Assembly (NCBI GenBank): GCA_934527255.1
Contig: CAKTAM010000078.1
Span: 1 to 8,786, forward strand
Direction of reading: 5' to 3'
Origin: an uncultured Oscillospiraceae bacterium
GTDB taxonomy: Bacteria > Bacillota > Clostridia > Oscillospirales > Ruminococcaceae
DNA: 8,786 nucleotides
Numbering within the stretch: position 1 is the first letter of the stretch; the number at the start of each line of letters is the position of its first letter. The notes beneath the pieces were generated by a model that saw nothing but the letters and a program-made list of their open reading frames with translations, did no database searches and had not been told where the DNA came from. The position numbers and the translations under genes were made by a program. Below, one piece after another: positions 1-6,059 of the stretch.

Positions 1-1706
1 GCATTGGCCGATGTACCAAACGGCGGCAGCGGGCCGCCGTCCTCTGCCATGCAGTGCAAGCCGTCCGCAGCCTCCCGCACCAGCAGGCGGCGTCCCGTCC
101 ATGCGGGCACAGTCTGCGGGGCGTCCTGCCGGTAGTGCCCGCCGCGGCTCTCGGTACGGGTCTGCATGGCCGCTGTCAGCGCCTCGGCCGTGCGCAGGGC
201 GTGAAAGGTCTCCAGTGCTTTGGCAAGCGGCGTTCCCGCCGCGGCGTCCGCCAGCGGGTCATATTGCTGCCGCCACGCCTGCAGCCGGGCGCACAGGTCG
301 GCCAGCTCCGGCCCGGTGCGCAGCACATTGGCCTGCAGCCACAGCCTGCGCCCCAGCTCGGCGCGCAGGTCGGCGGCACGCAGCACGTAGCCGCTGTGCG
401 CCGGGTGCAGCCAATCGGTCAGCTCGCCGTACACACGGGCCTCCGGCAGGGGCTGCACCTGCGCCTGCGCCGCATGCGCCGAAGCCGCGGCCGCAGCCCG
501 CGCGCCAAATACCAGCGTTGCCGCCGTTGCCACGCCGCCGTGCCGGTCGGCCCCGTGAATTCCGCCGGCCGCCTCTCCGGCGCAGTACAGGCCCGGCACG
601 CCGGCCGCGCCGTCGCGGTCAATACGCACCCCGCCGTTGGCACAGTGGGCAAACGGTGCAATGCAGATGGGCTGAGCCGTCAGGTCAAGCCCGTTGCTTT
701 GATACAGCTGCCGCGCCGAGGCAACAAACTCGTTGTCGTCGTCGTTCAGCTGCGGCGAAAAGGTCAGGCGGCAACCCTCCGGCCGGCCGGTACGGCGAAT
801 GCCGTCCATCATGGCAAGGTCAAACCAGCGCGAGGCATCCCGCACGGTAAACGGGCCGTGCATCGACCGCGCGCGCAGGCATTCCCGCACGCTGACCTGC
901 GGCGGCAGCACCGCCTCCAGCAGCGGTCGGCCCTGCGGGTCGGTCACGCCACTGCAATGCCACAGCGTGATTTCACAAAACAGCATTTTATACTTTGGCT
1001 GCATCAGGCCGGGAATAAACTGCAGAAATTCGGCGTTGACCAGCCCGGCCCCGGCATCCAGCGCCAGGCTGGCCGCCGCACCGGTCACATCCGGCGTGTT
1101 CAGGCTGTGCCGGTACAGCCCGCAGGGGCCGCCCGTCGCCAGCACCACCGCAGGGGCCTGCACCGTCTGCAGCGTACCGTCCGGCTGCAGCACCACCGCG
1201 CCGCACACTGCGCCGTGGTTGGTCAGCACACGCACCAGGTCGGCATGCGGCCATACCTCCACGCCCGGCAGCCCGGCCAGTATTGCCTGCACGTTGGCGC
1301 GTATCGCCGTCCAGCCGTCCCATGCGCAGATGGTGCGCTCCCGCCGGGCAAAGCAGGCGGCGCGCCCATGCAGATAATAGGGGGTAATGCCCAGTTCTCC
1401 CAGCCGGGCGACCTCGCGGCGGATGGAAGCGATCTGCACCCGATACAGCTCCTCAGAGGCCATTCCGGCCCCGGCGTCCAGCACCTCCTCCAGAAACGCC
1501 TGTGCATCGGCATCGGAATCCGGCAGCTGGCAGCCCAGCCCATCCGTAAACGGGTAAAAGCTGGAGCCGGAGCATACCCCGCCCCGTGCCGCCACAATCA
1601 CCCTGCGCCCGGCACGCGCGCAGTCGACCGCCGCGCGCAGCCCGGCCAACCCGGCCCCGGCGATCAATACATCGCACCGGGCAGGGGCTTTCCATTCCAG
1701 CTTCAT
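1..1706 (-). CDS. FAD-dependent oxidoreductase, fumarate reductase/L-aspartate oxidase-like (C-terminus cut by window edge)
   Basis: The minus strand is open for 568 codons from the ATG at 1706 and runs off the left edge, so the C-terminus is missing. The start is supported by GGAGGG at 1715-1720, 8 nt upstream. The protein begins directly with a Rossmann FAD-binding loop (GAGLAG, residues 17-22), with no signal peptide or FMN domain, which suggests a cytosolic enzyme. Further family marks are ATGG (190-193), a substrate-side AH..NGG segment (353-359), GLYCAGEAAGGIHGADR (372-388) and a C-terminal SRGGHYRQD box (520-528). His354 and Arg388 align by motif with the fumarate-binding His and Arg of FrdA, so hydride transfer between FADH2 and an enoate/dicarboxylate is plausible. 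The usual HGANRLGGNS box is altered to HGADRHGGVA, and no nadA/nadC or frdB neighbour is seen, so a true NadB or FrdA role is doubtful. It is the last visible gene of the HAD-SGNH operon, 35 bp after its neighbour. Confidence 0.9.
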   Translation of the reverse strand, partial: MKLEWKAPARCDVLIAGAGLAGLRAAVDCARAGRRVIVAARGGVCSGSSFYPFTDGLGCQLPDSDADAQAFLEEVLDAGAGMASEELYRVQIASIRREVARLGELGITPYYLHGRAACFARRERTICAWDGWTAIRANVQAILAGLPGVEVWPHADLVRVLTNHGAVCGAVVLQPDGTLQTVQAPAVVLATGGPCGLYRHSLNTPDVTGAAASLALDAGAGLVNAEFLQFIPGLMQPKYKMLFCEITLWHCSGVTDPQGRPLLEAVLPPQVSVRECLRARSMHGPFTVRDASRWFDLAMMDGIRRTGRPEGCRLTFSPQLNDDDNEFVASARQLYQSNGLDLTAQPICIAPFAHCANGGVRIDRDGAAGVPGLYCAGEAAGGIHGADRHGGVATAATLVFGARAAAAASAHAAQAQVQPLPEARVYGELTDWLHPAHSGYVLRAADLRAELGRRLWLQANVLRTGPELADLCARLQAWRQQYDPLADAAAGTPLAKALETFHALRTAEALTAAMQTRTESRGGHYRQDAPQTVPAWTGRRLLVREAADGLHCMAEDGGPLPPFGTSAN

Positions 1707-1741
1707 ACCGTTTTCCCTCCGCTTCGGCGGCCTTTCTTTTC

Positions 1742-2413
1742 TCAACCCATCAACGGCCGGTCAAACCCGACCTCCTGCAAAAAGCACCGGGCGATCAGCA
1801 TGCTGCCAATGCGCCCCGGATGCACGCGGTCCCACATGATATAGGACGAATGCCGCTTTTGCAGATACTCGTCAAACATCTGCTGCAGATCGATGCAGCG
1901 CAGCCCTGCCTCGCTGCAGACAGCGTGACAGATAGCGCGGTATTCGTCCACCCGCGCCCGCATGGGGTCGGCGGTCAGCGGCTCCAGATAATACGGCGTC
2001 AGGAAGATCATCTCTTTGACCCGAGCGGCCGAGGCCGCGATCATGGCGCGCAGGTTGTCGGCATACTCCTGCGGCAAAATGTGCAGCTCACGCATGGCAG
2101 GGGAATCAAACTGCCGCCACACGTCGTTTATGCCGATCATCACCACCAGATAATCCGGCGCAAGCTGCGCCACATCCGTCTGCCAGCGCGCCAGCAGCAT
2201 GCGCGAATTGTCCCCGCTGACGCCGGTGTTTCGCACGCGCAGGTCCTGCTCCGGATACCAGACGTTCAAGAACGTATCAATGCAGCTGACATACCCGCTG
2301 CCCAGCGCGTCCGACAGGCCGGGCATTCCATTTTCTCCCACCGGGCGTGCACGCCCGGCGTCCGTCACCGAATCGCCGGTGAACAAAATAGTGCTTCCTT
2401 TTTCAAATAACAT
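1742..2413 (-). CDS. SGNH/GDSL-family hydrolase (probable carbohydrate or acyl esterase)
   Basis: This 223-residue protein has all four SGNH blocks. Block I is TGDSVTD with the nucleophile Ser15. Block II is NTGVSGD (62-68) with an oxyanion Gly. Block III is GIND (94-97) with Asn96. Block V is DRVHP, giving catalytic Asp195 and His198. There is no signal peptide or membrane segment, so it should be cytoplasmic. Related intracellular SGNH enzymes in gut Firmicutes often deacetylate imported plant oligosaccharides, but the substrate cannot be read from the sequence. The start ATG at 2413 is preceded by AAGGATGAGGAACG, a purine-rich ribosome binding site. It lies 60 bp after the HAD gene and 35 bp before the flavoprotein gene, all on one strand with no terminator between them, so the three are probably cotranscribed. 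Confidence 0.92.
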   Translation of the reverse strand: MLFEKGSTILFTGDSVTDAGRARPVGENGMPGLSDALGSGYVSCIDTFLNVWYPEQDLRVRNTGVSGDNSRMLLARWQTDVAQLAPDYLVVMIGINDVWRQFDSPAMRELHILPQEYADNLRAMIAASAARVKEMIFLTPYYLEPLTADPMRARVDEYRAICHAVCSEAGLRCIDLQQMFDEYLQKRHSSYIMWDRVHPGRIGSMLIARCFLQEVGFDRPLMG

Positions 2414-2473
2414 CGTTCCTCATCCTTTTTGCTTTATTGTAAGCCGACCGGGCTCTCCGGCCGCGCTTTTGCC

Positions 2474-3142
2474 CTATCCTTTTTGTGGGCCGCACAGCAA
2501 CGTACGGGCCTCGTCGGCACTGGCTGCCAGCAGTGTAGCGCCGTGCTCCGTCAGCTCCTGTCGGGTGCCGAACCCATACAGCACGCCCATACTGTCAATG
2601 CCCGTCTGGCGCGCGCCGTCAATATCATAGCAGCGGTCGCCCACCATCAGCACGCCCCGGCGCTGCGGCTGCGTCAGCCCCGCACTGGCAAAGGCACGCT
2701 CCAGCAGGTGCTTTTTTCCTTCGCTGCGGTCGTCCTTTGCGGTGCCGACGACAAAATCAAACAGGCTGCGCAGGCCAAAGTATTCCACCAGCCGACAGGC
2801 AAACTCCTCCGGCTTGCCGGTCACCACGCCCAGCCGCACCCCCTCGGCCCGCAGGGCCAGCAGAAGCTGCGTCATGCCGTCGTACACCCGGCACTGCCAG
2901 ATCCCTGTTTTCTGATAATATTCCCGGTAAGCGTCCACCCCGCGCTGGGCCTCCTCCTCCGGCAGGCCCAGCCTGTCGTGAAACGACCAGTACAGCGGCG
3001 GCCCCAGCACAAAATCCAGCTGCGCGGCGGGCAGCACCGGCCGCCCCAGCTTTTGCAGCGCGTACTGAAACGACCGCTTCACACCGTCGCCCGTATCCAG
3101 CAGCGTCCCGTCCATATCCAGAAAAACGTGGGTATAACGCAT
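2474..3142 (-). CDS. HAD-superfamily hydrolase, phosphoglycolate phosphatase-like (Gph/PpaX group)
   Basis: The 222-residue protein has the four HAD motifs in order: DMDGT (nucleophile Asp9, acid/base Asp11), VVTGK with Thr108, Lys143/144 in EGKKH, and GDRCYDIDGA with Asp169 and Asp173 for Mg2+. The helical cap lies between residues 15 and 85, as in subfamily IA, and contains the GPP motif of phosphoglycolate phosphatase and PpaX relatives. It should hydrolyse a small phosphorylated metabolite or pyrophosphate; the substrate is unknown. I chose the ATG at 3142 over an in-frame ATG at 3160. AAGGAG (3150-3155) lies inside the first codons of the longer version at ideal spacing to 3142, and the predicted transcription start (about 3165) would leave the 3160 ATG only a few bases of leader. 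It is the first gene of a leftward operon with the SGNH hydrolase and flavoprotein. Confidence 0.93.
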   Translation of the reverse strand: MRYTHVFLDMDGTLLDTGDGVKRSFQYALQKLGRPVLPAAQLDFVLGPPLYWSFHDRLGLPEEEAQRGVDAYREYYQKTGIWQCRVYDGMTQLLLALRAEGVRLGVVTGKPEEFACRLVEYFGLRSLFDFVVGTAKDDRSEGKKHLLERAFASAGLTQPQRRGVLMVGDRCYDIDGARQTGIDSMGVLYGFGTRQELTEHGATLLAASADEARTLLCGPQKG

Positions 3143-3171
3143 AAAGTTCTCCTTTTCCATCGGTTTGCTTC

Positions 3172-3200
3172 AGTATAGCGCAAAGCCAGGGGAGCGTCAA
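3172..3200 (-). promoter_or_regulatory. Sigma-A promoter of the HAD-SGNH-flavoprotein operon
   Basis: On the minus strand TTGACG (3195-3200) is followed by exactly 17 bp and then TATACT (3172-3177), a near-consensus housekeeping promoter. The start point should fall near 3165, about 23 nt before the chosen HAD start codon at 3142. No obvious operator overlaps it, so expression may be constitutive. Confidence 0.85.
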
Positions 3201-3225
3201 GGCGGCAAAAAAGCAGCGCCAACAT

Positions 3226-3259
3226 TTTCCGCCGCCGCACTTGTATTTCCGCCGCCGCA
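3226..3259. repeat. Tandem 14-bp direct repeat in the PII-like gene promoter (candidate operator)
   Basis: TTTCCGCCGCCGCA occurs at 3226-3239 and again, identically, at 3246-3259, with starts 20 bp apart, close to two helical turns. The first copy lies just upstream of the -35 element and the second fills the spacer between -35 and -10 of the plus-strand promoter. This placement suggests a site for a regulator that blocks or remodels RNA polymerase. The binding protein is unknown. Confidence 0.6.
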
Positions 3260-3269
3260 GTGATAGAAT
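3241..3269 (+). promoter_or_regulatory. Sigma-A promoter of the PII-like/antiporter operon
   Basis: TTGTAT (3241-3246), a 17-bp spacer and TAGAAT (3264-3269) form a good sigma-A promoter, with transcription expected to start near 3276. This gives a leader of about 45 nt before the ATG at 3321. It is back to back with the HAD operon promoter, with about 40 bp between the two -35 boxes. The spacer contains one copy of the 14-bp direct repeat. Confidence 0.7.
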
Positions 3270-3320
3270 ATAAAATTGGTTTGATATTAAAAAGGGTCAG
3301 ACAGAAGGAGGAAACGGACA

Positions 3321-3659
3321 ATGAAGCTGGCTGTGATCGTACTGAACAAAACTGAATGTCTGGACGCTCTGCTGGAGGCGTTTCATGATGAGGGCCTGCA
3401 TGGCGCCACCATTCTGGAAAGCCACGGTATGGCGCATACGCTGGATGACGAGGGCCTGGCCTTCATGATCTCTCTGCGGCAATTTCTCGACCCCGGCCAT
3501 AAGGAGAGCAAGACCATTTTTCTGGTGGTAGATGATGACCGCCTGAAGGATGTCTCTCGTCTGGTCAACCGAGTGACCGGCGGGCTGGAGCAGCCGGATA
3601 CCGGCATTCTGTTTGCCGTGGATGTGAATTATACCGAAGGGATTGGCGGCACACAATGA
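3321..3659 (+). CDS. PII-like (GlnB-superfamily) small regulatory protein
   Basis: This 112-residue protein has the size and beta-alpha-beta x2 layout of the PII/CutA-like ferredoxin fold: strand KLAVIVLN, a helix around 12-25, strand GATILES (28-34), then TIFLVVDDD (65-73), a helix DVSRLVNRVTG (77-87) and a closing strand GILFAVDVN (95-103). PII-superfamily proteins form trimers that bind nucleotides or other small ligands between subunits and dock on transporters or enzymes. It is not a classical GlnB/GlnK: there is no uridylylation Tyr near position 51, the T-loop stretch (about 36-62) is different and hydrophobic, and the B-loop TGKxGDGK is replaced by TGGLEQPDTG. AAGGAGG (3305-3311) lies 9 nt upstream of the ATG. 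Its stop overlaps the start of the cation:proton antiporter (ATGA), which makes that antiporter the likely partner. The fold is inferred from sequence pattern alone. Confidence 0.78.
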   Translation: MKLAVIVLNKTECLDALLEAFHDEGLHGATILESHGMAHTLDDEGLAFMISLRQFLDPGHKESKTIFLVVDDDRLKDVSRLVNRVTGGLEQPDTGILFAVDVNYTEGIGGTQ

Positions 3660-4846
3660 GCTTGAATACACTGACTTATCTGGCAATTATGATCTTTTCC
3701 GGTATGGCGATGGGGCGGCTGGTCAAGCAGATCCACCTGCCCAACGTCACCGGTTATCTGCTGGCCGGGCTGCTGATCGGCCCTGTCAGCCAGCTGCTGC
3801 TGGGCGAGTACGCCATTCTGCCCGCCGATGTGGTGGCGCAGATGTCCGTCATTTCGGATGTGGCGCTGGGCTTCATCGCCTTTTCCATCGGCGGCGAATT
3901 CAAGATCAGCTTCTTCAAGCGGGTGGGCGTTACTCCCATCGTCATTGCCGTGCTGGAATCGCTGCTGGCGGTGGTATTTGTCGCTTTGGGCCTGCTGGCC
4001 ATCGGCAAGGACCTTTCCTTTGCGCTGGCGCTGGGCTCCATTGCGGCCGCAACGGCCCCTGCGGCGACCATCATGGTCATCAAGCAGTACCGCGCCAAGG
4101 GCCCGGTGACTGAAACGCTGCTCAGCGTGGTGGCGCTGGATGACGCCACCGCCCTCATCTTCTTCTCCATTGCCGTTGCCATTGCGCAGGCGCTCAGCGG
4201 TGCCGGGGTCAGCCTGGGGCAAGCCATTCTCTCCCCCCTGTGGGAGATCGGCGGCGCGCTGCTGGTCGGCTTTGTGCTGGGCATTCTTTTCATCGTGCCG
4301 CTGCGCTGGTTCAAAAAAGACGGCAACCGCATGGCGCTGCTGGTGGCCTTTGTTTTTCTGGCCGTGGGCCTTGCCGATCTGATCCACGTCTCACAGCTGC
4401 TGACGTGCATGGCCATGGGCGCGGCGTTCTGCAACTTTTCCGGTGAGGTCAAAGGCATTCTTCGCCTGTCGGATGCTATCACCCCACCCATTTTCCTGCT
4501 GTTCTTTGTGCTGTCGGGGGCTGATCTGCAGATTACCGTTCTGCCCACCATCGGACTGGTCGGCGTCGTCTATATTGTGGTGCGCGTGCTGGGCAAAATG
4601 GCTGGCAGCTGGCTGGGTGCCACGCTGTGCCATGCCGATGCCAATATCCGTCGCTGGCTTGGCCCCGCGCTGATGCCGCAGGCCGGCGTCGCCATCGGTC
4701 TTTCGTTGGCCGTCACCCGCTCGCTGCCGGAGGTTGGCGGCCAGATTCGCGCCGTCGTTCTGTGCGGCACCATCATTTACGAACTGCTTGGCCCTGCCGT
4801 GGCTAAGTTCTCACTGAAAAAGGCGGGCGAAATTCAGGAGGGATGA
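3656..4846 (+). CDS. Cation:proton antiporter, CPA2 (KefB/NapA-like) membrane protein
   Basis: The 396-residue, highly hydrophobic protein should span the membrane about 11-13 times. Family marks are the first-segment motif VTGYLLAGLLIGP (31-43), FSIGGEF (76-82), ATAPAATIMV (132-141) followed by VALDDATAL (159-167), and GPALMPQAGVAIGL (336-349). Asp162-Asp163 forms the DD pair typical of electrogenic NapA/NhaA-type Na+/H+ exchangers, whereas electroneutral relatives carry ND. Arg310/Lys314 in RVLGK may serve as the basic partner in a late helix. Unlike KefB/KefC it ends after the transport domain, with no TrkA-N (RCK) or USP domain, so any ligand control would have to come from outside. The ATG at 3656 overlaps the stop of the PII-like gene, implying translational coupling. 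A strong hairpin follows 28 bp after the stop. Substrate ion (Na+, K+ or Li+) is not determined. Confidence 0.93.
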   Translation: MSLNTLTYLAIMIFSGMAMGRLVKQIHLPNVTGYLLAGLLIGPVSQLLLGEYAILPADVVAQMSVISDVALGFIAFSIGGEFKISFFKRVGVTPIVIAVLESLLAVVFVALGLLAIGKDLSFALALGSIAAATAPAATIMVIKQYRAKGPVTETLLSVVALDDATALIFFSIAVAIAQALSGAGVSLGQAILSPLWEIGGALLVGFVLGILFIVPLRWFKKDGNRMALLVAFVFLAVGLADLIHVSQLLTCMAMGAAFCNFSGEVKGILRLSDAITPPIFLLFFVLSGADLQITVLPTIGLVGVVYIVVRVLGKMAGSWLGATLCHADANIRRWLGPALMPQAGVAIGLSLAVTRSLPEVGGQIRAVVLCGTIIYELLGPAVAKFSLKKAGEIQEG

Positions 4847-4874
4847 CCGCCGTCGGTCTCTCCCCGCCGCCATG

Positions 4875-4914
4875 CGAAAAGGGCAGGCCCTGTACACAGA
4901 GCCTGCCCTTTTCG
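4875..4914. terminator. Bidirectional Rho-independent terminator between antiporter and AraC genes
   Basis: A perfect 14-bp inverted repeat (CGAAAAGGGCAGGC at 4875-4888, its complement at 4901-4914) encloses a 12-nt loop. On the plus strand it is followed by TTGTCCGTTTTTTC. The A/T-rich outer pairs supply a short T run in both directions. It sits between two convergent genes and can end both transcripts. Confidence 0.85.
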
Positions 4915-4963
4915 TTGTCCGTTTTTTCAAAACACCCGTCCCGCACATCGGCGGCCCCGGCGT

Positions 4964-5878
4964 TCACGGCTCCGGCGCAGCATGCGGCAACCCCGCTGCG
5001 TGCTCGCCCTCGCCCACGCACCACAGCGCCCGGTATGCCCCCGGCGTCTGGCCGGTGCGGGCCGAAAACAGACGGATAAAGTGGCTTTCGTTTTCCACCC
5101 CCACCTGCCAGGCGATCTGCCGCACGCTCTGATCGGTGTATTTCAGCAGCTCCTTGGCAGTGTTCACCCGGCGGCTGATGATGTATTCGCCCGGCGGCAG
5201 GCCGGTGCGCTGGCGAAAATCACGCAGCAGCGTATAGCGGTTGCGGGCAAACACGGCCGCCAGCCGCTCCAGTGTCAGCCTTTCTGCCAGATGCCGGTCA
5301 ATGTACTGCGTCACCTCGTCCACATAGCTCAGCCGCACCGGGTCGGGCCCATCGGCCGCACCGGCGCACAGCGTCAGCACCGTCAACAGCTGGGTCAGCG
5401 TCAGTGAAAGCATCAGCTCCGCACTGCGGCCGGGGGCCGCGGCCAGCTGCAGCAGCGTCTGCAGAAGCTCGGCAGTCTCCGGGGCAGGGGTCTCCAGCAC
5501 CGGCCGCCCCGCACCCGCTGCAAAGCGGTTATGGTAGCCCCGGCTGCCGGAGCCGTGAAAATGCACCCACAAAAGCTCCCAGCTGTCGGCGGCGGTGCGA
5601 TAATCGTGCCATTGGTTGCAGTCAATGAAAAACACCGAGCCGGGCGGCAGCTCCCATTGGCCCGCCGCCGTGGTCAAACGGCCGCGCCCCGCCAGCGTGT
5701 AGACCACCAAAAAGGAATCCAGATTTTCCCGGCAGGTATAGTAGGTACTGTCCGCCCAGAAGTGCCCGGCCTCCTGCAGATAATACAAGCTCTCGCGCGC
5801 AAAGGCGCTGGGGGTCAGCAGCAGCCGCTGCGAATCTGCCGACCATGCGCAGCGATATTCTTCATGCAGGCGCTTCAT
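4964..5878 (-). CDS. AraC-family transcriptional regulator
   Basis: The 304-residue protein has an N-terminal cupin-type sensing domain (about 20-125, including LPPGSVFFIDCNQWH at 77-91 and LLWVHFHG at 102-109) and a C-terminal double helix-turn-helix DNA-binding domain (about 185-283). HTH1 is around LTLERLAAVFARNRYTLLRDF (201-221); HTH2 is around SVRQIAWQVGVENESHFIRLF (251-271), closed by the GQTPGAYR signature. A variable tail of about 20 residues follows. Such proteins usually sense a sugar and act on a neighbouring catabolic gene. The ATG at 5878 has AGGAGG (5885-5890) 6 nt upstream; a longer in-frame version from 5935 has no such site and is rejected. It diverges from the sugar isomerase gene at 6060, whose control region contains repeated motifs suited to this regulator, so it likely controls that gene and itself. 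The inducer is unknown. Confidence 0.93.
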   Translation of the reverse strand: MKRLHEEYRCAWSADSQRLLLTPSAFARESLYYLQEAGHFWADSTYYTCRENLDSFLVVYTLAGRGRLTTAAGQWELPPGSVFFIDCNQWHDYRTAADSWELLWVHFHGSGSRGYHNRFAAGAGRPVLETPAPETAELLQTLLQLAAAPGRSAELMLSLTLTQLLTVLTLCAGAADGPDPVRLSYVDEVTQYIDRHLAERLTLERLAAVFARNRYTLLRDFRQRTGLPPGEYIISRRVNTAKELLKYTDQSVRQIAWQVGVENESHFIRLFSARTGQTPGAYRALWCVGEGEHAAGLPHAAPEP

Positions 5879-5911
5879 GCCCTGCCTCCTTTTTCTTACG
5901 GTGTCGTTTCT

Positions 5912-5942
5912 CAACATTCTGCTACAAACAGGCAATATTCTT
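5912..5942. promoter_or_regulatory. Candidate AraC-type operator: two direct half-sites 21 bp apart
   Basis: CAACATTCTG (5912-5921) and CAATATTCTT (5933-5942) are same-orientation copies of CAAYATTCTK whose starts are 21 bp apart, the spacing of direct half-sites known for E. coli AraC. Relative to the predicted isomerase start (about 5980) they span roughly -68 to -38, the position of a class II activator site abutting a poor -35. Relative to the regulator's own transcript they lie in its leader, a position suited to autorepression. A third copy is at 6021-6030. Confidence 0.5.
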
Positions 5943-5944
5943 GG

Positions 5945-5973
5945 ATGTTATTTTCAGTATAAAGCGTTATAAT
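5945..5973 (+). promoter_or_regulatory. Probable activator-dependent promoter of the sugar isomerase gene
   Basis: A perfect -10 TATAAT lies at 5968-5973, but the hexamer 17 bp upstream (ATGTTA, 5945-5950) is a poor -35. This is typical of promoters that need an activator. The predicted start near 5980 gives an 80-nt leader to the ATG at 6060. The -10 lies inside the spacer of the opposing regulator promoter. Confidence 0.5.
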
Positions 5974-5985
5974 GGGCTTTGTCAA
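5956..5985 (-). promoter_or_regulatory. Sigma-A promoter of the AraC-family regulator gene
   Basis: On the minus strand a perfect TTGACA (5980-5985), an 18-bp spacer and TATACT (5956-5961) make a strong promoter. Transcription should start near 5949, giving a leader of about 70 nt that contains both 21-bp-spaced half-sites. The promoter overlaps the divergent isomerase promoter. Confidence 0.75.
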
Positions 5986-6020
5986 GGGTGTCTGTGCCCA
6001 ACAGCGTCCATTTTTGTTTT

Positions 6021-6030
6021 CAATATTCTG
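6021..6030 (+). promoter_or_regulatory. Third, distal copy of the CAAYATTCTK motif in the isomerase leader
   Basis: CAATATTCTG repeats nine bases of the copy at 5933 and lies 88 bp downstream of it, inside the predicted isomerase leader at about +42. Its own tail overlaps a further partial copy (GATATTCCTG). A single distal half-site could support DNA looping, as in the arabinose system, but a chance AT-rich match is possible. Confidence 0.3.
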
Positions 6031-6059
6031 ATATTCCTGTAAGAAAAAGGAGCGTTTTT

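Noticed and set aside
54..1844. A 596-codon open frame on the plus strand
   Set aside because: It lies antisense to the clearly recognisable flavoprotein, shows no family motif and is rich in Arg, Pro, Gln and Ala, as expected for a GC-rich shadow frame.
3629..4551. Two overlapping minus-strand frames (252 and 265 codons) opposite the antiporter
   Set aside because: Their sequences are Gln/His/Asp- or Ser/Thr/Met-rich mirrors of transmembrane codons, with no domain, and they lie under an evident antiporter gene.
4843..5132. Short plus-strand frames after the antiporter
   Set aside because: They run through the terminator hairpin and then antisense to the regulator, have no ribosome binding site and show no family resemblance.
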